The notes under the pieces were generated by a model. The model saw only the letters and a program-made list of their open reading frames with translations. It did not search any database and was not told where the DNA came from. DNA of 45,772 nt from Kiloniella sp. EL199 (GTDB lineage Bacteria; Pseudomonadota; Alphaproteobacteria; Kiloniellales; Kiloniellaceae): the NCBI RefSeq assembly GCF_900313065.1, contig NZ_OMPU01000012.1:1-45772 (forward strand), given 5' to 3'. The position numbers and the translations under genes are program-made. The first letter of the stretch is position 1, and the number at the start of each line of letters is the position of its first letter. Shown here one piece after another: positions 1 to 9,531 of this stretch.

Positions 1-1593
1 GCGGCCTGCTTCTTTCTTATGGCAGGTTTCCCTGTGGCCTTTACCCTTGCGGGCGTTGCCATAGCCTTTGCCCTGATTGGCTATGCCACAGGTGTTTTTG
101 ATCTCTCTTTCTTCGGGGCTTTGCCATCACGTATTTATGGTAATGCCATGACCAATGAGATCCTCATTGCCGTCCCGCTCTTTGTCTTTATGGGTGTGAT
201 GCTCGAAAAGTCCAAGGTTGCCGAGGAACTGCTCGATACCATGGGGCAGCTCTTTGGCTCTGTCCGCGGTGGCCTGGGGATTTCCGTGACCATCGTCGGG
301 GCCTTGCTTGCGGCCTCAACCGGGATTGTCGGCGCCACGGTTGTTACTATGGGACTGCTGTCCCTGCCGACCATGTTGCGCCGAGGCTATGACCCTTCCC
401 TCGCTTGTGGATCTATCTGTGCGGCGGGAACCCTCGGTCAAATCATTCCACCCTCAATCGTTCTGGTTATCCTTGGGGATCAAATTTCCAATGCCTATTC
501 CGATGCCCAGCGGGCAATCGGTAACTGGTCTCCTGATCCTGTGTCGGTTGGGGATCTCTTTGCGGGTGCTTTGATCCCCGGCTTGATGCTGGTGGGCATG
601 TACATCGCCTATCAGATGATCGTGGCCATTATCCGCCCGGACAGCTCTCCGCCAATTCCACGGGATGAAAACCATATTGAGCCCGGGGCTTTCCTGAACA
701 AGATCCTTCATGCATTGGTGCCACCGGTGGCGTTGATCGTCTCGGTTCTGGGATCAATCCTCAGCGGGATTGCAACTCCTACGGAAGCAGCGGCTGTGGG
801 TGCCATTGGTTCCCTCTTGCTGGCGGGGATGCGTACACAGGAACTCGGGCTATTAGAACATGCTGACCGGACCTCTCCATTTGACTTTATGGATTTTGGC
901 AGCCGTCGTCCGACCATTATCGCAACACTTTGCCTGATCTTTATGCTGGTGCTGATTTCTTTCTTTGACCTGCGGGTTTCCAGAAATGAAATCCCGACAA
1001 CAGATATGATTGCCATTATTGCTGCGGGCATTGCTTCTATCGGTCTCTTTTGGGGGATTTTGGTATCTCTTGGTCGGGTTTGGCGTACCAACATTCTGCG
1101 TCCGATCATGCGCTCGACCATGGAAATTTCTTCGATGGTCTTTGTGATCCTGATCGGGGCCTCCGTTTTCTCTCTGGTCTTCCGTGGGTTGGGGGGGGAT
1201 GACATGGTGCATGAGTTCCTCAGCCACATGCCGGGGGGAACCTATGGCGCGCTTGTGATTGTCATGCTGGTGATGTTTGTCCTCGGTTTCTTTCTCGACT
1301 TTATCGAGATCACCTTTGTGGTGGTTCCCATTGTTGCCCCGATCCTGCTGATGAGTGATATCAGCCCGGTGTGGCTTGGCGTGATGATGGCCATGAACCT
1401 GCAGACCTCCTTCCTGACACCACCTTTTGGCTTTGCCCTCTTTTATCTCAGAGGTGTGGCACCAAAGGAAGTCACGACCATGCAGATCTACAAGGGCGTT
1501 ATTCCCTTTGTGATCATTCAGATTATTGCCCTGCTTATTCTGGCTCTCTTTCCAGAACTGGCAACATGGTTACCGAAAGTCATCTTTGGCTAA
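1..1593 (+). CDS. dctM: TRAP transporter large permease (DctM family), 5' truncated by window edge
   Basis: The reading frame is already open at base 1 and the conserved DctM beginning (GFPVAFTLAG) sits only a few residues in, so the true start lies just outside the window. DctM subunits form the sodium- or proton-coupled channel of tripartite TRAP importers in the inner membrane. The protein is almost entirely hydrophobic segments, with the family signatures GATVVTMGLLSLPTM and GTLGQIIPPSIVLVI near residues 105-150. A hydrophilic insertion around residues 205-225 and a second one near 275-300 make it longer than the usual 430 residues, as in the mannitol/chloroaromatic (FcbT3) branch. That branch normally pairs with about 380-residue binding proteins such as the one at 20423-21565. 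DctP and DctQ are not adjacent downstream and may precede it outside the window. Substrate unknown. Confidence 0.93.
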   Translation, partial: AACFFLMAGFPVAFTLAGVAIAFALIGYATGVFDLSFFGALPSRIYGNAMTNEILIAVPLFVFMGVMLEKSKVAEELLDTMGQLFGSVRGGLGISVTIVGALLAASTGIVGATVVTMGLLSLPTMLRRGYDPSLACGSICAAGTLGQIIPPSIVLVILGDQISNAYSDAQRAIGNWSPDPVSVGDLFAGALIPGLMLVGMYIAYQMIVAIIRPDSSPPIPRDENHIEPGAFLNKILHALVPPVALIVSVLGSILSGIATPTEAAAVGAIGSLLLAGMRTQELGLLEHADRTSPFDFMDFGSRRPTIIATLCLIFMLVLISFFDLRVSRNEIPTTDMIAIIAAGIASIGLFWGILVSLGRVWRTNILRPIMRSTMEISSMVFVILIGASVFSLVFRGLGGDDMVHEFLSHMPGGTYGALVIVMLVMFVLGFFLDFIEITFVVVPIVAPILLMSDISPVWLGVMMAMNLQTSFLTPPFGFALFYLRGVAPKEVTTMQIYKGVIPFVIIQIIALLILALFPELATWLPKVIFG

Positions 1594-1615
1594 CACAACA
1601 GCCTAAAGACAAAAC

Positions 1616-1654
1616 AAAAAAAGCCGCTGAGGATTAACTTCAGCGGCTTTTTTT
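1616..1654. terminator. Strong bidirectional Rho-independent terminator
   Basis: A perfect 15-bp stem pairs 1616-1630 (seven A then GCCGCTGA) with 1640-1654 (TCAGCGGC then seven T), with a 9-nt loop. The A-run and T-run make it work in both directions. It lies between the TRAP permease stop and the end of the convergent lipoprotein gene. Confidence 0.93.
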
Positions 1655-1694
1655 AATTTGCATAAAGCGATAAAGTTTCATTTATATATAAAAA

Positions 1695-2288
1695 CTATAA
1701 AACGTAATGGCTTAGATGCTTTGCGATACCTTGCTGCAATTGGCGATCAATTTCCGTCATTAGGTCTTCGGTGAGTTTGTACCAAACTCTTTCTCTTTCT
1801 CGAAGCTTGATATTTTCCGCAACAGTAACAGAACGTTCAGCCCTTGCAGTAACAGAAGCTTCGTTAAACCCCTGATCATTCAAGATCTGTAGCTCAACCT
1901 CAAGCACACCAGAGTAACGTTCAGACTGATCGTAAGTAAATAACCCAGTAAGGCCTTTTTGCTGCTCCAGCTTACTTTCAGTCACAGCGGCGTTTTTAAT
2001 AACAAAATTCAAGACGTTGTTATTGCCCTGCGGATATAACCGATCCCTTGCCCAGCGTTCAGACGCCTGTGCAGGAGAAATATCAAACAAATGCTCAACG
2101 TTCGGTGATTTGGCTGGACTGACATAGGACTGATCAACAACAACATCCCGCACCAGAAGGTTATAGGGTGGTAGATGTGTATAGGTTAGCTCGGCATACT
2201 CATAAGTAGAGGGCGCTGTCTTACACCCGGCCAAAGCTGTGCCACCAAGAACTAAACCACTTAGAACAAATGACCGTCGACTTAACAT
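1695..2288 (-). CDS. Putative lipoprotein, function unknown
   Basis: The 197-residue product starts with SRRSF followed by a hydrophobic stretch and a lipobox LAGC (residues 19-22), so it is most likely exported and lipidated on Cys22. The twin arginine at residues 4-5 could indicate Tat export, but this is weak. The rest is a soluble, mixed-charge domain with a C-terminal helix containing many Lys, Arg and Glu (roughly residues 140-190). I do not recognise a named family. It ends shortly after the bidirectional terminator shared with the TRAP gene, and the 126-bp gap upstream separates it from hslO, so it is probably a single-gene unit. Membrane side (inner or outer) cannot be told; residue 23 is Lys, not Asp, which fits outer membrane sorting. 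Confidence 0.8.
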   Translation of the reverse strand: MLSRRSFVLSGLVLGGTALAGCKTAPSTYEYAELTYTHLPPYNLLVRDVVVDQSYVSPAKSPNVEHLFDISPAQASERWARDRLYPQGNNNVLNFVIKNAAVTESKLEQQKGLTGLFTYDQSERYSGVLEVELQILNDQGFNEASVTARAERSVTVAENIKLRERERVWYKLTEDLMTEIDRQLQQGIAKHLSHYVL

Positions 2289-2414
2289 TCTATAATCTCA
2301 CCTTTGAATAACCCTGACCACTTTTCGTGTATCCCCTATAGAAGAGATTCACGATATCAAATACCCTTGGTAAAGATATAATATGGCATGACAAAGGCCT
2401 TGCCCCTTAAAAGC

Positions 2415-3383
2415 TTAGCCTTGCCCTACTTCTTTTTGAATCTCAGCAATTGCGGCATCATCAAAAACGTAGGAACGACCACAAAATTCACATTTTGCAT
2501 CAATGACACCATCAACTTTATATGAATCAACTTCTTCAGCAGAAACTGTTTTAATCACATTGGCTAATTTTTCCCGTGAACAGCGACAACCTTCTTTTAA
2601 CGGACGTTGGTCGTATACGCGTACCTGTTCTTCATGAAACAAGCGATAGAGCAAATCTGTCACGGCAAGATCACGGTCCAGTAGCTCATCTTCCGTACAA
2701 CTGGACATCAAGATCATAGACCGTTGCCAGTCTTCTTTAATCTCGTCCTCATCCTTATCCGTTTGTTGATTAATACCACCGTCACCAGGCACGTATTGCA
2801 ATATCATGCCGCCGGCATGCCAATGCCCTTCTGTCTGGGCAACATTAACCAGAACACCCGTATTAATCTGGTCAGATTGTTTAAAGTACCCTTGAATACA
2901 CTCGGACAGGTTATTGCCTTCCAGCTCGACAATTCCCTGATAACGTTCCATGTGCTCGCCTTGATCTACAGTAAAGGCAATATAGCCTTTACCTGTCAAA
3001 TCAGTGAGCGAGAGTGCCGAATGGTCCTCGGTTTTATCCAACAACTCTTTGAGAGCAACTTCATCAATGCCGGCACAACCACGCAAAATTCCTTCGGATG
3101 TCATATCACTGACAAGCATTTTGACAGGGCCGTCGCTTTTGCTTTGCAAGGTAAAGCACCCGGAAAACTTCATTAAAGAAGAAAGGACACTCGTCAGGGC
3201 CAAAACCTCCCCCAACAACTCATTCACAATTTGTGGATAGTTGTGACGTTTGAGGATCTCATCAATAGCTGGTCCCATTCGGACGATACGCCCTCTGATC
3301 CCTGTTGATTCAAGCAAGAAGGGCTGAATCACATCATCCCTTAAAAACTCTTGCGCAACATTTTCCCCAACGGTGTCATTCAT
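2415..3383 (-). CDS. hslO: Hsp33 redox-regulated chaperone
   Basis: Hsp33 is a cytosolic holdase activated by oxidation. The 322-residue protein has the full-length two-part layout: an N-terminal substrate-binding domain with the conserved segment around GCAGIDE (residues 102-108), and a C-terminal zinc redox switch made of C266-x-C268 and C298-x2-C301. This is the exact CxC...CxxC pattern whose four cysteines release zinc and form disulfides under peroxide or bleach stress. The start at 3383 lies 18 bases after the argF stop, so it is the last gene of an argD-argF-hslO transcription unit. That arrangement is seen in other alphaproteobacteria. Confidence 0.95.
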   Translation of the reverse strand: MNDTVGENVAQEFLRDDVIQPFLLESTGIRGRIVRMGPAIDEILKRHNYPQIVNELLGEVLALTSVLSSLMKFSGCFTLQSKSDGPVKMLVSDMTSEGILRGCAGIDEVALKELLDKTEDHSALSLTDLTGKGYIAFTVDQGEHMERYQGIVELEGNNLSECIQGYFKQSDQINTGVLVNVAQTEGHWHAGGMILQYVPGDGGINQQTDKDEDEIKEDWQRSMILMSSCTEDELLDRDLAVTDLLYRLFHEEQVRVYDQRPLKEGCRCSREKLANVIKTVSAEEVDSYKVDGVIDAKCEFCGRSYVFDDAAIAEIQKEVGQG

Positions 3384-3401
3384 CTTTCTTCTCCAACGCC
3401 T

Positions 3402-4310
3402 TTAAAGGTTGCTCATACACCAATAAAGGATACCTTTTTGGGCGTGTAATCTATTTTCTGCTTCGTCAAATACAACGGATTGCGGGCCGTCAATAACTTC
3501 TGCAACCACTTCTTCGCCGCGATGCGCGGGCAAACAGTGCATAAACAGCGCGTCGCTTTTGGCCATTGCCATAACGCGCTCATCTACTTGATAAGGCTTC
3601 AAGAGATTATGGCGGTTCGCCGCATCCTTATCGCCCATGGATACCCATGTGTCAGCGACAATACAATCACTATCCTGCACAGCCTCATCCATTGATCGGG
3701 TAACTGAAATTTTTCCCCCCTGAGACTTTGCCCAATCAAGAGCTTTCTGGTCAGGCGCTAGCTCAAATGGTGTCGCCAATTTCAACTCAAAGCCGAAGCG
3801 TGTCGCCGCATGTATCCATGATGTCGCGACATTATTGCCATCACCACACCAGGTTACCGTTTTGCCAGCAATGGCACCGCGATGTTCTTCGTAGGTCATA
3901 ACATCCGCCATCAACTGGCACGGATGGGACTCATCTGTTAGGCCATTAATAACTGGAACTGTCGCATATTCAGCAAGCTCGTGAAGAATTTCTTCCGATG
4001 AAGTCCGGATCATAATTGCGTCCACAAAACGTGATAAAACACGCGCCGTATCAGCAATGGTTTCGCCGTGCCCCATTTGCGAACTGCTGGGGTCAAGTAA
4101 AACGGCATTACCACCGAGTTGATTGATACCGACTTCAAAAGAAACGCGTGTTCTCGTTGACGGTTTTTCAAAAATCATGGCAAGTGATTTACCTTCCAGA
4201 GGTCGACCGGAAATTACCCCAGATTTCAACCGCGCCCCATAGCCCAGTATTTCTCTTAGTTTTGTTGTTTCGAACTGATTTAAATCCAGAAAATGTTTTG
4301 TATGGGTCAT
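3402..4310 (-). CDS. argF: Ornithine carbamoyltransferase
   Basis: Condenses carbamoyl phosphate with ornithine to citrulline in arginine biosynthesis, in the cytosol. The carbamoyl-phosphate loop STRTR is at residues 51-55, HPCQ at 129-132 and the ornithine-binding HCLP at 258-261, all intact, and the 302-residue length is typical. The gene follows argD by 32 bases and precedes hslO by 18 bases on the same strand, so it is probably co-transcribed with both. The neighbouring argD supports an anabolic role (argF) rather than the catabolic arcB form. I see no arginine-repressor site. Confidence 0.96.
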   Translation of the reverse strand: MTHTKHFLDLNQFETTKLREILGYGARLKSGVISGRPLEGKSLAMIFEKPSTRTRVSFEVGINQLGGNAVLLDPSSSQMGHGETIADTARVLSRFVDAIMIRTSSEEILHELAEYATVPVINGLTDESHPCQLMADVMTYEEHRGAIAGKTVTWCGDGNNVATSWIHAATRFGFELKLATPFELAPDQKALDWAKSQGGKISVTRSMDEAVQDSDCIVADTWVSMGDKDAANRHNLLKPYQVDERVMAMAKSDALFMHCLPAHRGEEVVAEVIDGPQSVVFDEAENRLHAQKGILYWCMSNL

Positions 4311-4342
4311 TGTATTGTACCTTATAGACCCGGTGCCAATTA

Positions 4343-5521
4343 TCAGGCCGCCAGGGTTAATCCTTTACAGACGTCTTCCAATATTGTGATTGCTTCATCA
4401 ACGTGTGATCGCTCAATGACAAGCGGTGGCAGCAACCGGATAACATTATCCGCTGCGCCGACGCTCAAAAGGCCACCATCACGCATTGATGTGATCACGT
4501 CACTATTGGGAACCCGGCATTTCAGACCAAGCATGAGGCCTGCACCTCTTACTTCTTCAAAAATCGCAGGATTATTGGCTATCAAACTTTCCAACTTGGA
4601 ACGAGTGTAGTCAGAAATCTCGATGACTTTTTCCATGAAGCCATTTTCCAACAACACATCAAGCACAGCATTACCAACGGCCATAGCCAAGGGATTACCG
4701 CCGTAAGTACTGCCGTGAGTACCCGGCACCATGCCAGCAGCAGCTTTATCGGTTGCCATAAAGGCACCCATTGGGAAGCCGCCGCCGATACCCTTTGCAG
4801 TAGCAAGAACATCTGGTTCAATCCCAGCCCACTCATGAGCAAAAAGCTTACCGGTACGACCGTTTCCACACTGCACCTCATCAAAGATCAAGAGCAAACC
4901 AAATTCATCACAAACCGTCCGCAGGCCTTTGAGGAAATCCATGGATGCCGCACGAATGCCGCCTTCCCCCTGGATTGGTTCAACCATAATAGCAGCTGTC
5001 TCATCATCGATAGCCGCGCGTAACTCGTTCAGGTTCTCAAAAGCAACGTGGTCAAAACCAGGTGTTTGAGGACCAAACCCATCCAGATGCTTTGAATTCC
5101 CTGCGGCAGACAAAGCAGTCATTGTCCGGCCATGGAATGCACTGTCACAGGTAATAATACGATATTTTTGTGGTTGCCCATTATGACTGTGGTACTTGCG
5201 GGCAAGTTTAATCGCGCCTTCCAGAGCTTCGGTTCCAGAATTGGTAAAGAAAACCTTATCGGCAAAAGAGTTTGCCACCAGCTTCTCTGCCAACTCTTCG
5301 CCGCCAGAGATCCGGTACAGGTTGGACACATGCCATAGTTTGCGCCCCTGCTCTTCCAATGCGGCAACAAGCTTTGGATGACTGTGCCCCAGAGAATTAA
5401 CGGCAATACCACCAGCAAAATCAAGATATCGTCGGTTTTCAACAGTATATAAATAAGGACCTTCGCCCCGCTCGAATGCGAGGTCGATACGTGCGTAGGT
5501 GGGCATTACTGCGTCACTCAT
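4343..5521 (-). CDS. argD: Acetylornithine (succinyldiaminopimelate) aminotransferase
   Basis: A PLP-dependent class III aminotransferase that makes N-acetylornithine in arginine synthesis and in many bacteria also serves lysine synthesis. Visible are the phosphate-binding region [15 protein letters not shown] (91-105), the cofactor aspartate in IFDEVQ (D214) and the Schiff-base lysine in [14 protein letters not shown] (K243). Length 392 is normal. The chosen ATG precedes [16 protein letters not shown], the usual N-terminus; a start at residue 6 is also possible. It is the first gene of the argD-argF-hslO run, and a terminator just upstream (5545-5582) isolates it from the TraB-family genes. 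Confidence 0.95.
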   Translation of the reverse strand: MSDAVMPTYARIDLAFERGEGPYLYTVENRRYLDFAGGIAVNSLGHSHPKLVAALEEQGRKLWHVSNLYRISGGEELAEKLVANSFADKVFFTNSGTEALEGAIKLARKYHSHNGQPQKYRIITCDSAFHGRTMTALSAAGNSKHLDGFGPQTPGFDHVAFENLNELRAAIDDETAAIMVEPIQGEGGIRAASMDFLKGLRTVCDEFGLLLIFDEVQCGNGRTGKLFAHEWAGIEPDVLATAKGIGGGFPMGAFMATDKAAAGMVPGTHGSTYGGNPLAMAVGNAVLDVLLENGFMEKVIEISDYTRSKLESLIANNPAIFEEVRGAGLMLGLKCRVPNSDVITSMRDGGLLSVGAADNVIRLLPPLVIERSHVDEAITILEDVCKGLTLAA

Positions 5522-5544
5522 GGTATCTCTCTTTTATATCTGCT

Positions 5545-5582
5545 GAAAAAACAAAGCCCGGGGCGACAGTCAGTCACCCCGG
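5545..5582 (-). terminator. Rho-independent terminator of the TraB/GumN gene pair
   Basis: Read on the minus strand, CCGGGGTGAC and GTCGCCCCGG form a 10-bp stem with one G-U pair and a 5-nt loop (5558-5582), followed by GCTTTGTTTTTT. It lies 75 bases past the stop of the upstream minus-strand gene and just before argD, so it should separate the two units. Confidence 0.85.
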
Positions 5583-5658
5583 AGCAATGTATTAACCCAA
5601 TATCAATACCCGCTGTCAACTGGAACAAGAAGGATTCATAAGGTTTTTAGCAGAAAAA

Positions 5659-6606
5659 CTACTTCACTGGCGTAATAGTAAAGCCTTTATCCTGCAGAAG
5701 CTTTAAAACGCCCTGCTGCCCGGGCAAATGGATTGCATCAATCACCGTCAAACTGTTGCCTTTGCGAAGTGCCTCCTCCATTCGGGAAACCATTTGGCGA
5801 TTACGGTTAAAAACAAGACTTTCCATATACTTTGCCTGCGCTTCTGGCGAGAGAACAGATATCTCATCAAGAACTTCCTGGTAAAGAGCACCGGATGATT
5901 GAGAGAGAAAGTTGTTAATCCGGGTTTGATAAATGCCCTCTACTGTTTGAATTTCTGCGGGCAACGTATCCAGCAATGCGATTTGATCAGCTTCATTTAA
6001 GGCATCTGCAATTTGAAGCTGCTCTTCGATAGTTTGAAGCGGAACAATATCTATTCCCTGTTCATTAGCAATATCCTGAAACGTTTGATTAAGTGTTCTG
6101 ATCCCTAATGAAATACGCGATGCTTCGGAAGGAGGAGATGAAAACACAACACGTGCAGCCCAAGGCTTGAGAACATTCATCTGCCTGGCCAGATATCCAT
6201 ATTCGTAACCGATAACCTTGATTTTTTCGAACGTTTCTGGCGACACCAGATCTCTTAATCGACGATTATCATTATAAAGCATTACACTAAATAGCTTTTG
6301 TTTAATGGCATCATCATCAAGGATATCCACCATGAGATAGTCAGCGTTTCTCAAGAGGGTATGCGCATAAGCCCCCGCATCAACGATCCGGCGATCACTA
6401 CTATTTAACGTGCCATATATATAGCTTTCCTCTGCACCCTGCCCCTCTATTTTCCACAGCACCGCATCACCATTGATCAATGACTCTGCAAAACTGGTCT
6501 GAAGAGGCAATACAATAGCCAAGACAAAAAAAACACTGGCGAAAAAACGCACAAAAATCATATTTTCAACCAATCTTTGAAATTGGCTAATCTGCATCAA
6601 AGCCAT
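5659..6606 (-). CDS. TraB/GumN (TIKI-like) family exported protein, atypical first motif
   Basis: Members of this family (PF01963) are exported or membrane proteins related to the TIKI/PrgY metalloproteases. I prefer the ATG at 6606 because AGGA sits six bases before it; the frame is open to 6633. A hydrophobic stretch ending near TSFA-ES is a signal peptide. The C-terminal IHLPGQQGVLKLL motif and the NRNRQM helix match the family, but the N-terminal motif reads GTLNSSDRR where the metal-binding His is expected (the neighbour has GTMHVSDKR). Loss of that histidine suggests it is inactive as a hydrolase or works with the neighbouring paralogue. The paralogue lies 70 bases upstream and the pair probably forms one operon. 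Confidence 0.82.
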   Translation of the reverse strand: MALMQISQFQRLVENMIFVRFFASVFFVLAIVLPLQTSFAESLINGDAVLWKIEGQGAEESYIYGTLNSSDRRIVDAGAYAHTLLRNADYLMVDILDDDAIKQKLFSVMLYNDNRRLRDLVSPETFEKIKVIGYEYGYLARQMNVLKPWAARVVFSSPPSEASRISLGIRTLNQTFQDIANEQGIDIVPLQTIEEQLQIADALNEADQIALLDTLPAEIQTVEGIYQTRINNFLSQSSGALYQEVLDEISVLSPEAQAKYMESLVFNRNRQMVSRMEEALRKGNSLTVIDAIHLPGQQGVLKLLQDKGFTITPVK

Positions 6607-6676
6607 CTTAATTCCTGAAGGAATGGAATTCATGAACCACGTTGGATATGGTTATTGTTACAGATATTTGTGCAAA

Positions 6677-7654
6677 TTACATGTCTTGATTAGGGCAGTG
6701 TTTATTTTTTTCGCCTTCATCACAATCCATGCGTGAAACAGTATAGCCCCGCTTAACTAAAATATTTAATATGCCTTCTTCACCCGGAAGATGAAGCGCA
6801 CCAACAGCAGTAAAAGAGTTGCCCTTAATCAACCCCTTGGTCATCCCGTTCACCATATTGAGATTTCTTTTATCCAACATGGCAACTTTCTCTATGTCAT
6901 AGATTTCCTTGGGCTCATCTTTCAGCCGCTCTTCATGCTCGTTATACATTCTTTGCGTATCACGGCTAAGATATCTTTGGATCTGAAGTTCACGGCGTTC
7001 TTTAATGTTTTCAATAATATCCGTGTTAGCAAGGGCTCTCTTTATTGCTTCCAGATACATTTCTCTTGGTCGGTCCCAAAGCAATAAAGCTCTTTCTCTT
7101 GTTTTTTCCAGTGCCTGTACTTTTACATCATGGTCGAAAGCCATCATACCAAGCTGTGTATCCAAAACAGGTTCATCATCTTCTTCAAAAGGATCTTTGT
7201 CTTTACCTCGGTACCACGGCGCTCCATCCAAAATTTCATATACATACCAGAGCTCATAAGCTTTAAAATCTTCTTCCTCTATATCAATCAGTTTGACTGT
7301 TTCAACTGCCTTTTTAAAATCGTCCTCGGAAAGGTCCTGATCCAGCGTTCTGTCATCATCACGAAGACGCATGTTGACATATTCGCGATATTCACGGTGA
7401 GTATTCGCAATTTCTTTGTAGAGAATTTTCGCCTTCGTCAGATAAGGCTTAACCTCATCCTTCATTTTCAAAACACGTTTATCTGAAACGTGCATCGTTC
7501 CCAAAAGATAGCTCGGTTTACGCCCATCTTTTTCAATTCTCCAGAACAAGCCTTTGCCATAGAGAACTTGGTTCTCAGCCCAAGCCAGCGAAGCAGTTAG
7601 CAAAAAGCCAGAAAGCAAGACAAAGCGTAAAAACTTATAAAAAAAGAAAGACAT
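6677..7654 (-). CDS. TraB/GumN (TIKI-like) family exported protein
   Basis: A 325-residue protein with a clear signal peptide ending near ASLAWA-EN (residue 27). The two family motifs are intact: GTMH at residues 52-55 and GALHLPGEEG at 285-294, with the RN pair in DKRNLNMVNG (263-264). In TIKI proteins these histidines are metal ligands, so this copy could be an active periplasmic hydrolase. The central region (80-250) is rich in Asp, Glu, Lys and Arg. The tail contains two cysteines (C311, C320) that could form a disulfide. It is the first gene of a two-gene tandem with its diverged paralogue at 5659-6606. Substrate unknown. Confidence 0.85.
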   Translation of the reverse strand: MSFFFYKFLRFVLLSGFLLTASLAWAENQVLYGKGLFWRIEKDGRKPSYLLGTMHVSDKRVLKMKDEVKPYLTKAKILYKEIANTHREYREYVNMRLRDDDRTLDQDLSEDDFKKAVETVKLIDIEEEDFKAYELWYVYEILDGAPWYRGKDKDPFEEDDEPVLDTQLGMMAFDHDVKVQALEKTRERALLLWDRPREMYLEAIKRALANTDIIENIKERRELQIQRYLSRDTQRMYNEHEERLKDEPKEIYDIEKVAMLDKRNLNMVNGMTKGLIKGNSFTAVGALHLPGEEGILNILVKRGYTVSRMDCDEGEKNKHCPNQDM

Positions 7655-7771
7655 TAAAAGCTCTCAAACAGATCCCACAATCATAGTTTGAGAACAACCT
7701 AACAATCACTTCCTTATAAAAAGTGAAAAATAGATCAAATGCGGTCTAAAATCCTGGATAAAAAAAGGACA

Positions 7772-8599
7772 TCAAGCCTTGATCTTGTAACCACGCTTAA
7801 ACAGTAGCCAGCCGCAGAGCATCATGATTAGAACTAAGCACACAAGCGTCATACCCTGCCAGATTAAATCTTCAACAGATCCATAGCCTGTGATGCCATA
7901 ACGGAAACCACTAATGATCCAGAACATGGGATTAGCTTCGAAAAGCCACTGCCAGCTTTCCGGAATGCGATTGAGTGTAAAAAATGTTCCCGACAACAAC
8001 CCGAGCGGAAGGACAAGGAAATTATCCACGAGAGAGAACTGATCCCACTTGTCAGACCAGAGACCAACGAGAACACCAATCATAGAAAACAAGAGTGCGG
8101 CAGAAATTGCAAAGAAAAGGGTCACGCCAAGGCTATAAAGCATAGGCCCCGTAAAGATTGTCATGGCACTCAGGAGTAAAAGCGCAACAAGAAGTGCATT
8201 CGCGATACCAGCCAGGCTATAGCCAAACAGAAGTTCAACTGGTGATAAGGGCGCCATAAGGACATCGGTTATAACCCCTTCCTGCTTGTCAATAATCAGC
8301 ATGAAGCAGACATTTTGGAAAGCCGTTTGCGACAGCACAAAAACCGCAAGGCCCGGGGCAATAAACTGCAATGCAGAAAGTCCGGGTACCATTTCGCCAT
8401 CCGGTCCCAAAGCCAGTGCAAATACAGTCATAAACAGCATAGTCGAGACCATTGGCCCCAAAAGGCTCTCGACCCAAAATCTCATAAACCGAATAACGCC
8501 ACGACGGTAGAACAAAGTCCAGATGCGCAAAAATGCGATAATACGTACGCCTTCACCGGGCACAACTTTGTTGCTTTGGTCTGGTGCCGCATTGCTCAT
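7772..8599 (-). CDS. ABC-2 type transporter permease
   Basis: A 275-residue inner-membrane protein with about six hydrophobic segments in the ABC-2 (NodJ/YadH-like) arrangement. It includes the family-typical QFIAPGLAVFVLSQTAF after the second segment, the cytoplasmic DVLMAPLSPVELLFGYSL loop that contacts the ATPase, and a SGTFFTLNRIPESWQWL segment before the last helix. It ends in RGYKIKA, and its upstream neighbour ends in TGYRLKA, so the two are related paralogues four bases apart and surely co-transcribed. They may form a heterodimer. No ATP-binding gene flanks them. Substrate unknown; related systems export polysaccharide, lipid or drugs. Confidence 0.9.
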   Translation of the reverse strand: MSNAAPDQSNKVVPGEGVRIIAFLRIWTLFYRRGVIRFMRFWVESLLGPMVSTMLFMTVFALALGPDGEMVPGLSALQFIAPGLAVFVLSQTAFQNVCFMLIIDKQEGVITDVLMAPLSPVELLFGYSLAGIANALLVALLLLSAMTIFTGPMLYSLGVTLFFAISAALLFSMIGVLVGLWSDKWDQFSLVDNFLVLPLGLLSGTFFTLNRIPESWQWLFEANPMFWIISGFRYGITGYGSVEDLIWQGMTLVCLVLIMMLCGWLLFKRGYKIKA

Positions 8600-8603
8600 C
8601 TCA

Positions 8604-9428
8604 TCAGGCCTTCAAACGATAACCGGTGGCAATCAAACGGTGTGTAACAAACCACAGGATGAGATTAACCACGGGAAGTAGAATAGCCCCAACCATAATA
8701 TTTCCATCAGCATGGCCGATAAAGCCATAACGAAAGCCATCAATCATATAAAAGAATGGATTGAAATGTGCCACAGCAACCCAGGCATCAGGCAAACGAT
8801 CAATCGAGTAAAAAGTACCAGAAAGGAAGGAAAGTGGCGTAATAACAAAGTTAGTCACGGCCGCTATATGATCATACTTTTGCGCCCAGATTCCCCCAAG
8901 CATTCCCAGAAGAGCCAACATCATACAGGCATTAACCGCAAACCACAGTGCTGATAAGGGGTGCGCCAATGAAATTGGCAGGAATAGCATCATGGCGAAA
9001 AATACCGTTAATCCAACCATCAAACCACGAGTAATCCCGCCAGCAACAATCCCCAGAGCCATTTCCCAAGGTGCCAAGGGTGGCATAAGAATATCAACGA
9101 TATTGCCTTGAACCTTGGCAATGAGAATTGATGAAGATGTATTCGCAAAGGAATTTTGCGTCATGGTCATCATCATCAGACCGGGCGCAAGGAAAGTAAT
9201 GTAATCAACACCACCCACCGTTCTACCAAGGCCACCAAGAGCCAACGCGAAGACAGCTAAAAACAACAAAGTTGTTATAACAGGGGCCATAAGCGTCTGG
9301 GTAAAAACGTTTAAAAAGCGTTTTACTTCACGACTGTAGAGTGTCCAAAGACCAAGGGTGTTCACACGACCTATGGTACGGGGAGCGATTTGGGTGAGTT
9401 TTTGATCGATCAAAGCCATGCGACACAT
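8604..9428 (-). CDS. ABC-2 type transporter permease (first of tandem pair)
   Basis: A paralogue of the following gene with the same topology: an N-terminal cytoplasmic helix, about six membrane segments, the loop VDILMPPLAPWEMALG and the segment SGTFYSIDRLPDAWVAV. A start three codons in (MALIDQKL, 9419) is equally possible. It should pair with the permease at 7772-8599 to form the membrane part of an exporter. The gene upstream on the same strand encodes a TfoX_C protein, not an ATPase, so the nucleotide-binding subunit must be encoded elsewhere. Confidence 0.9.
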   Translation of the reverse strand: MCRMALIDQKLTQIAPRTIGRVNTLGLWTLYSREVKRFLNVFTQTLMAPVITTLLFLAVFALALGGLGRTVGGVDYITFLAPGLMMMTMTQNSFANTSSSILIAKVQGNIVDILMPPLAPWEMALGIVAGGITRGLMVGLTVFFAMMLFLPISLAHPLSALWFAVNACMMLALLGMLGGIWAQKYDHIAAVTNFVITPLSFLSGTFYSIDRLPDAWVAVAHFNPFFYMIDGFRYGFIGHADGNIMVGAILLPVVNLILWFVTHRLIATGYRLKA

Positions 9429-9531
9429 TTACGCAACCATCCCGAAGGCTTCAAGGGGAAGATCCTGATTACTTCTTATTTCTGCCATTTTTATTTCCCC
9501 GACCTTATGAAATATACAAAAATAACACGGC

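Noticed and set aside
708-1229. 173-codon minus-strand frame inside the TRAP permease gene
   Set aside because: It lies antisense to a strongly conserved membrane protein and has no family motifs; it reflects codon bias of the real gene.
2340-2414. Possible terminator after hslO (AAGGC and GCCTT arms)
   Set aside because: Short, interrupted stem without a clean T-run.
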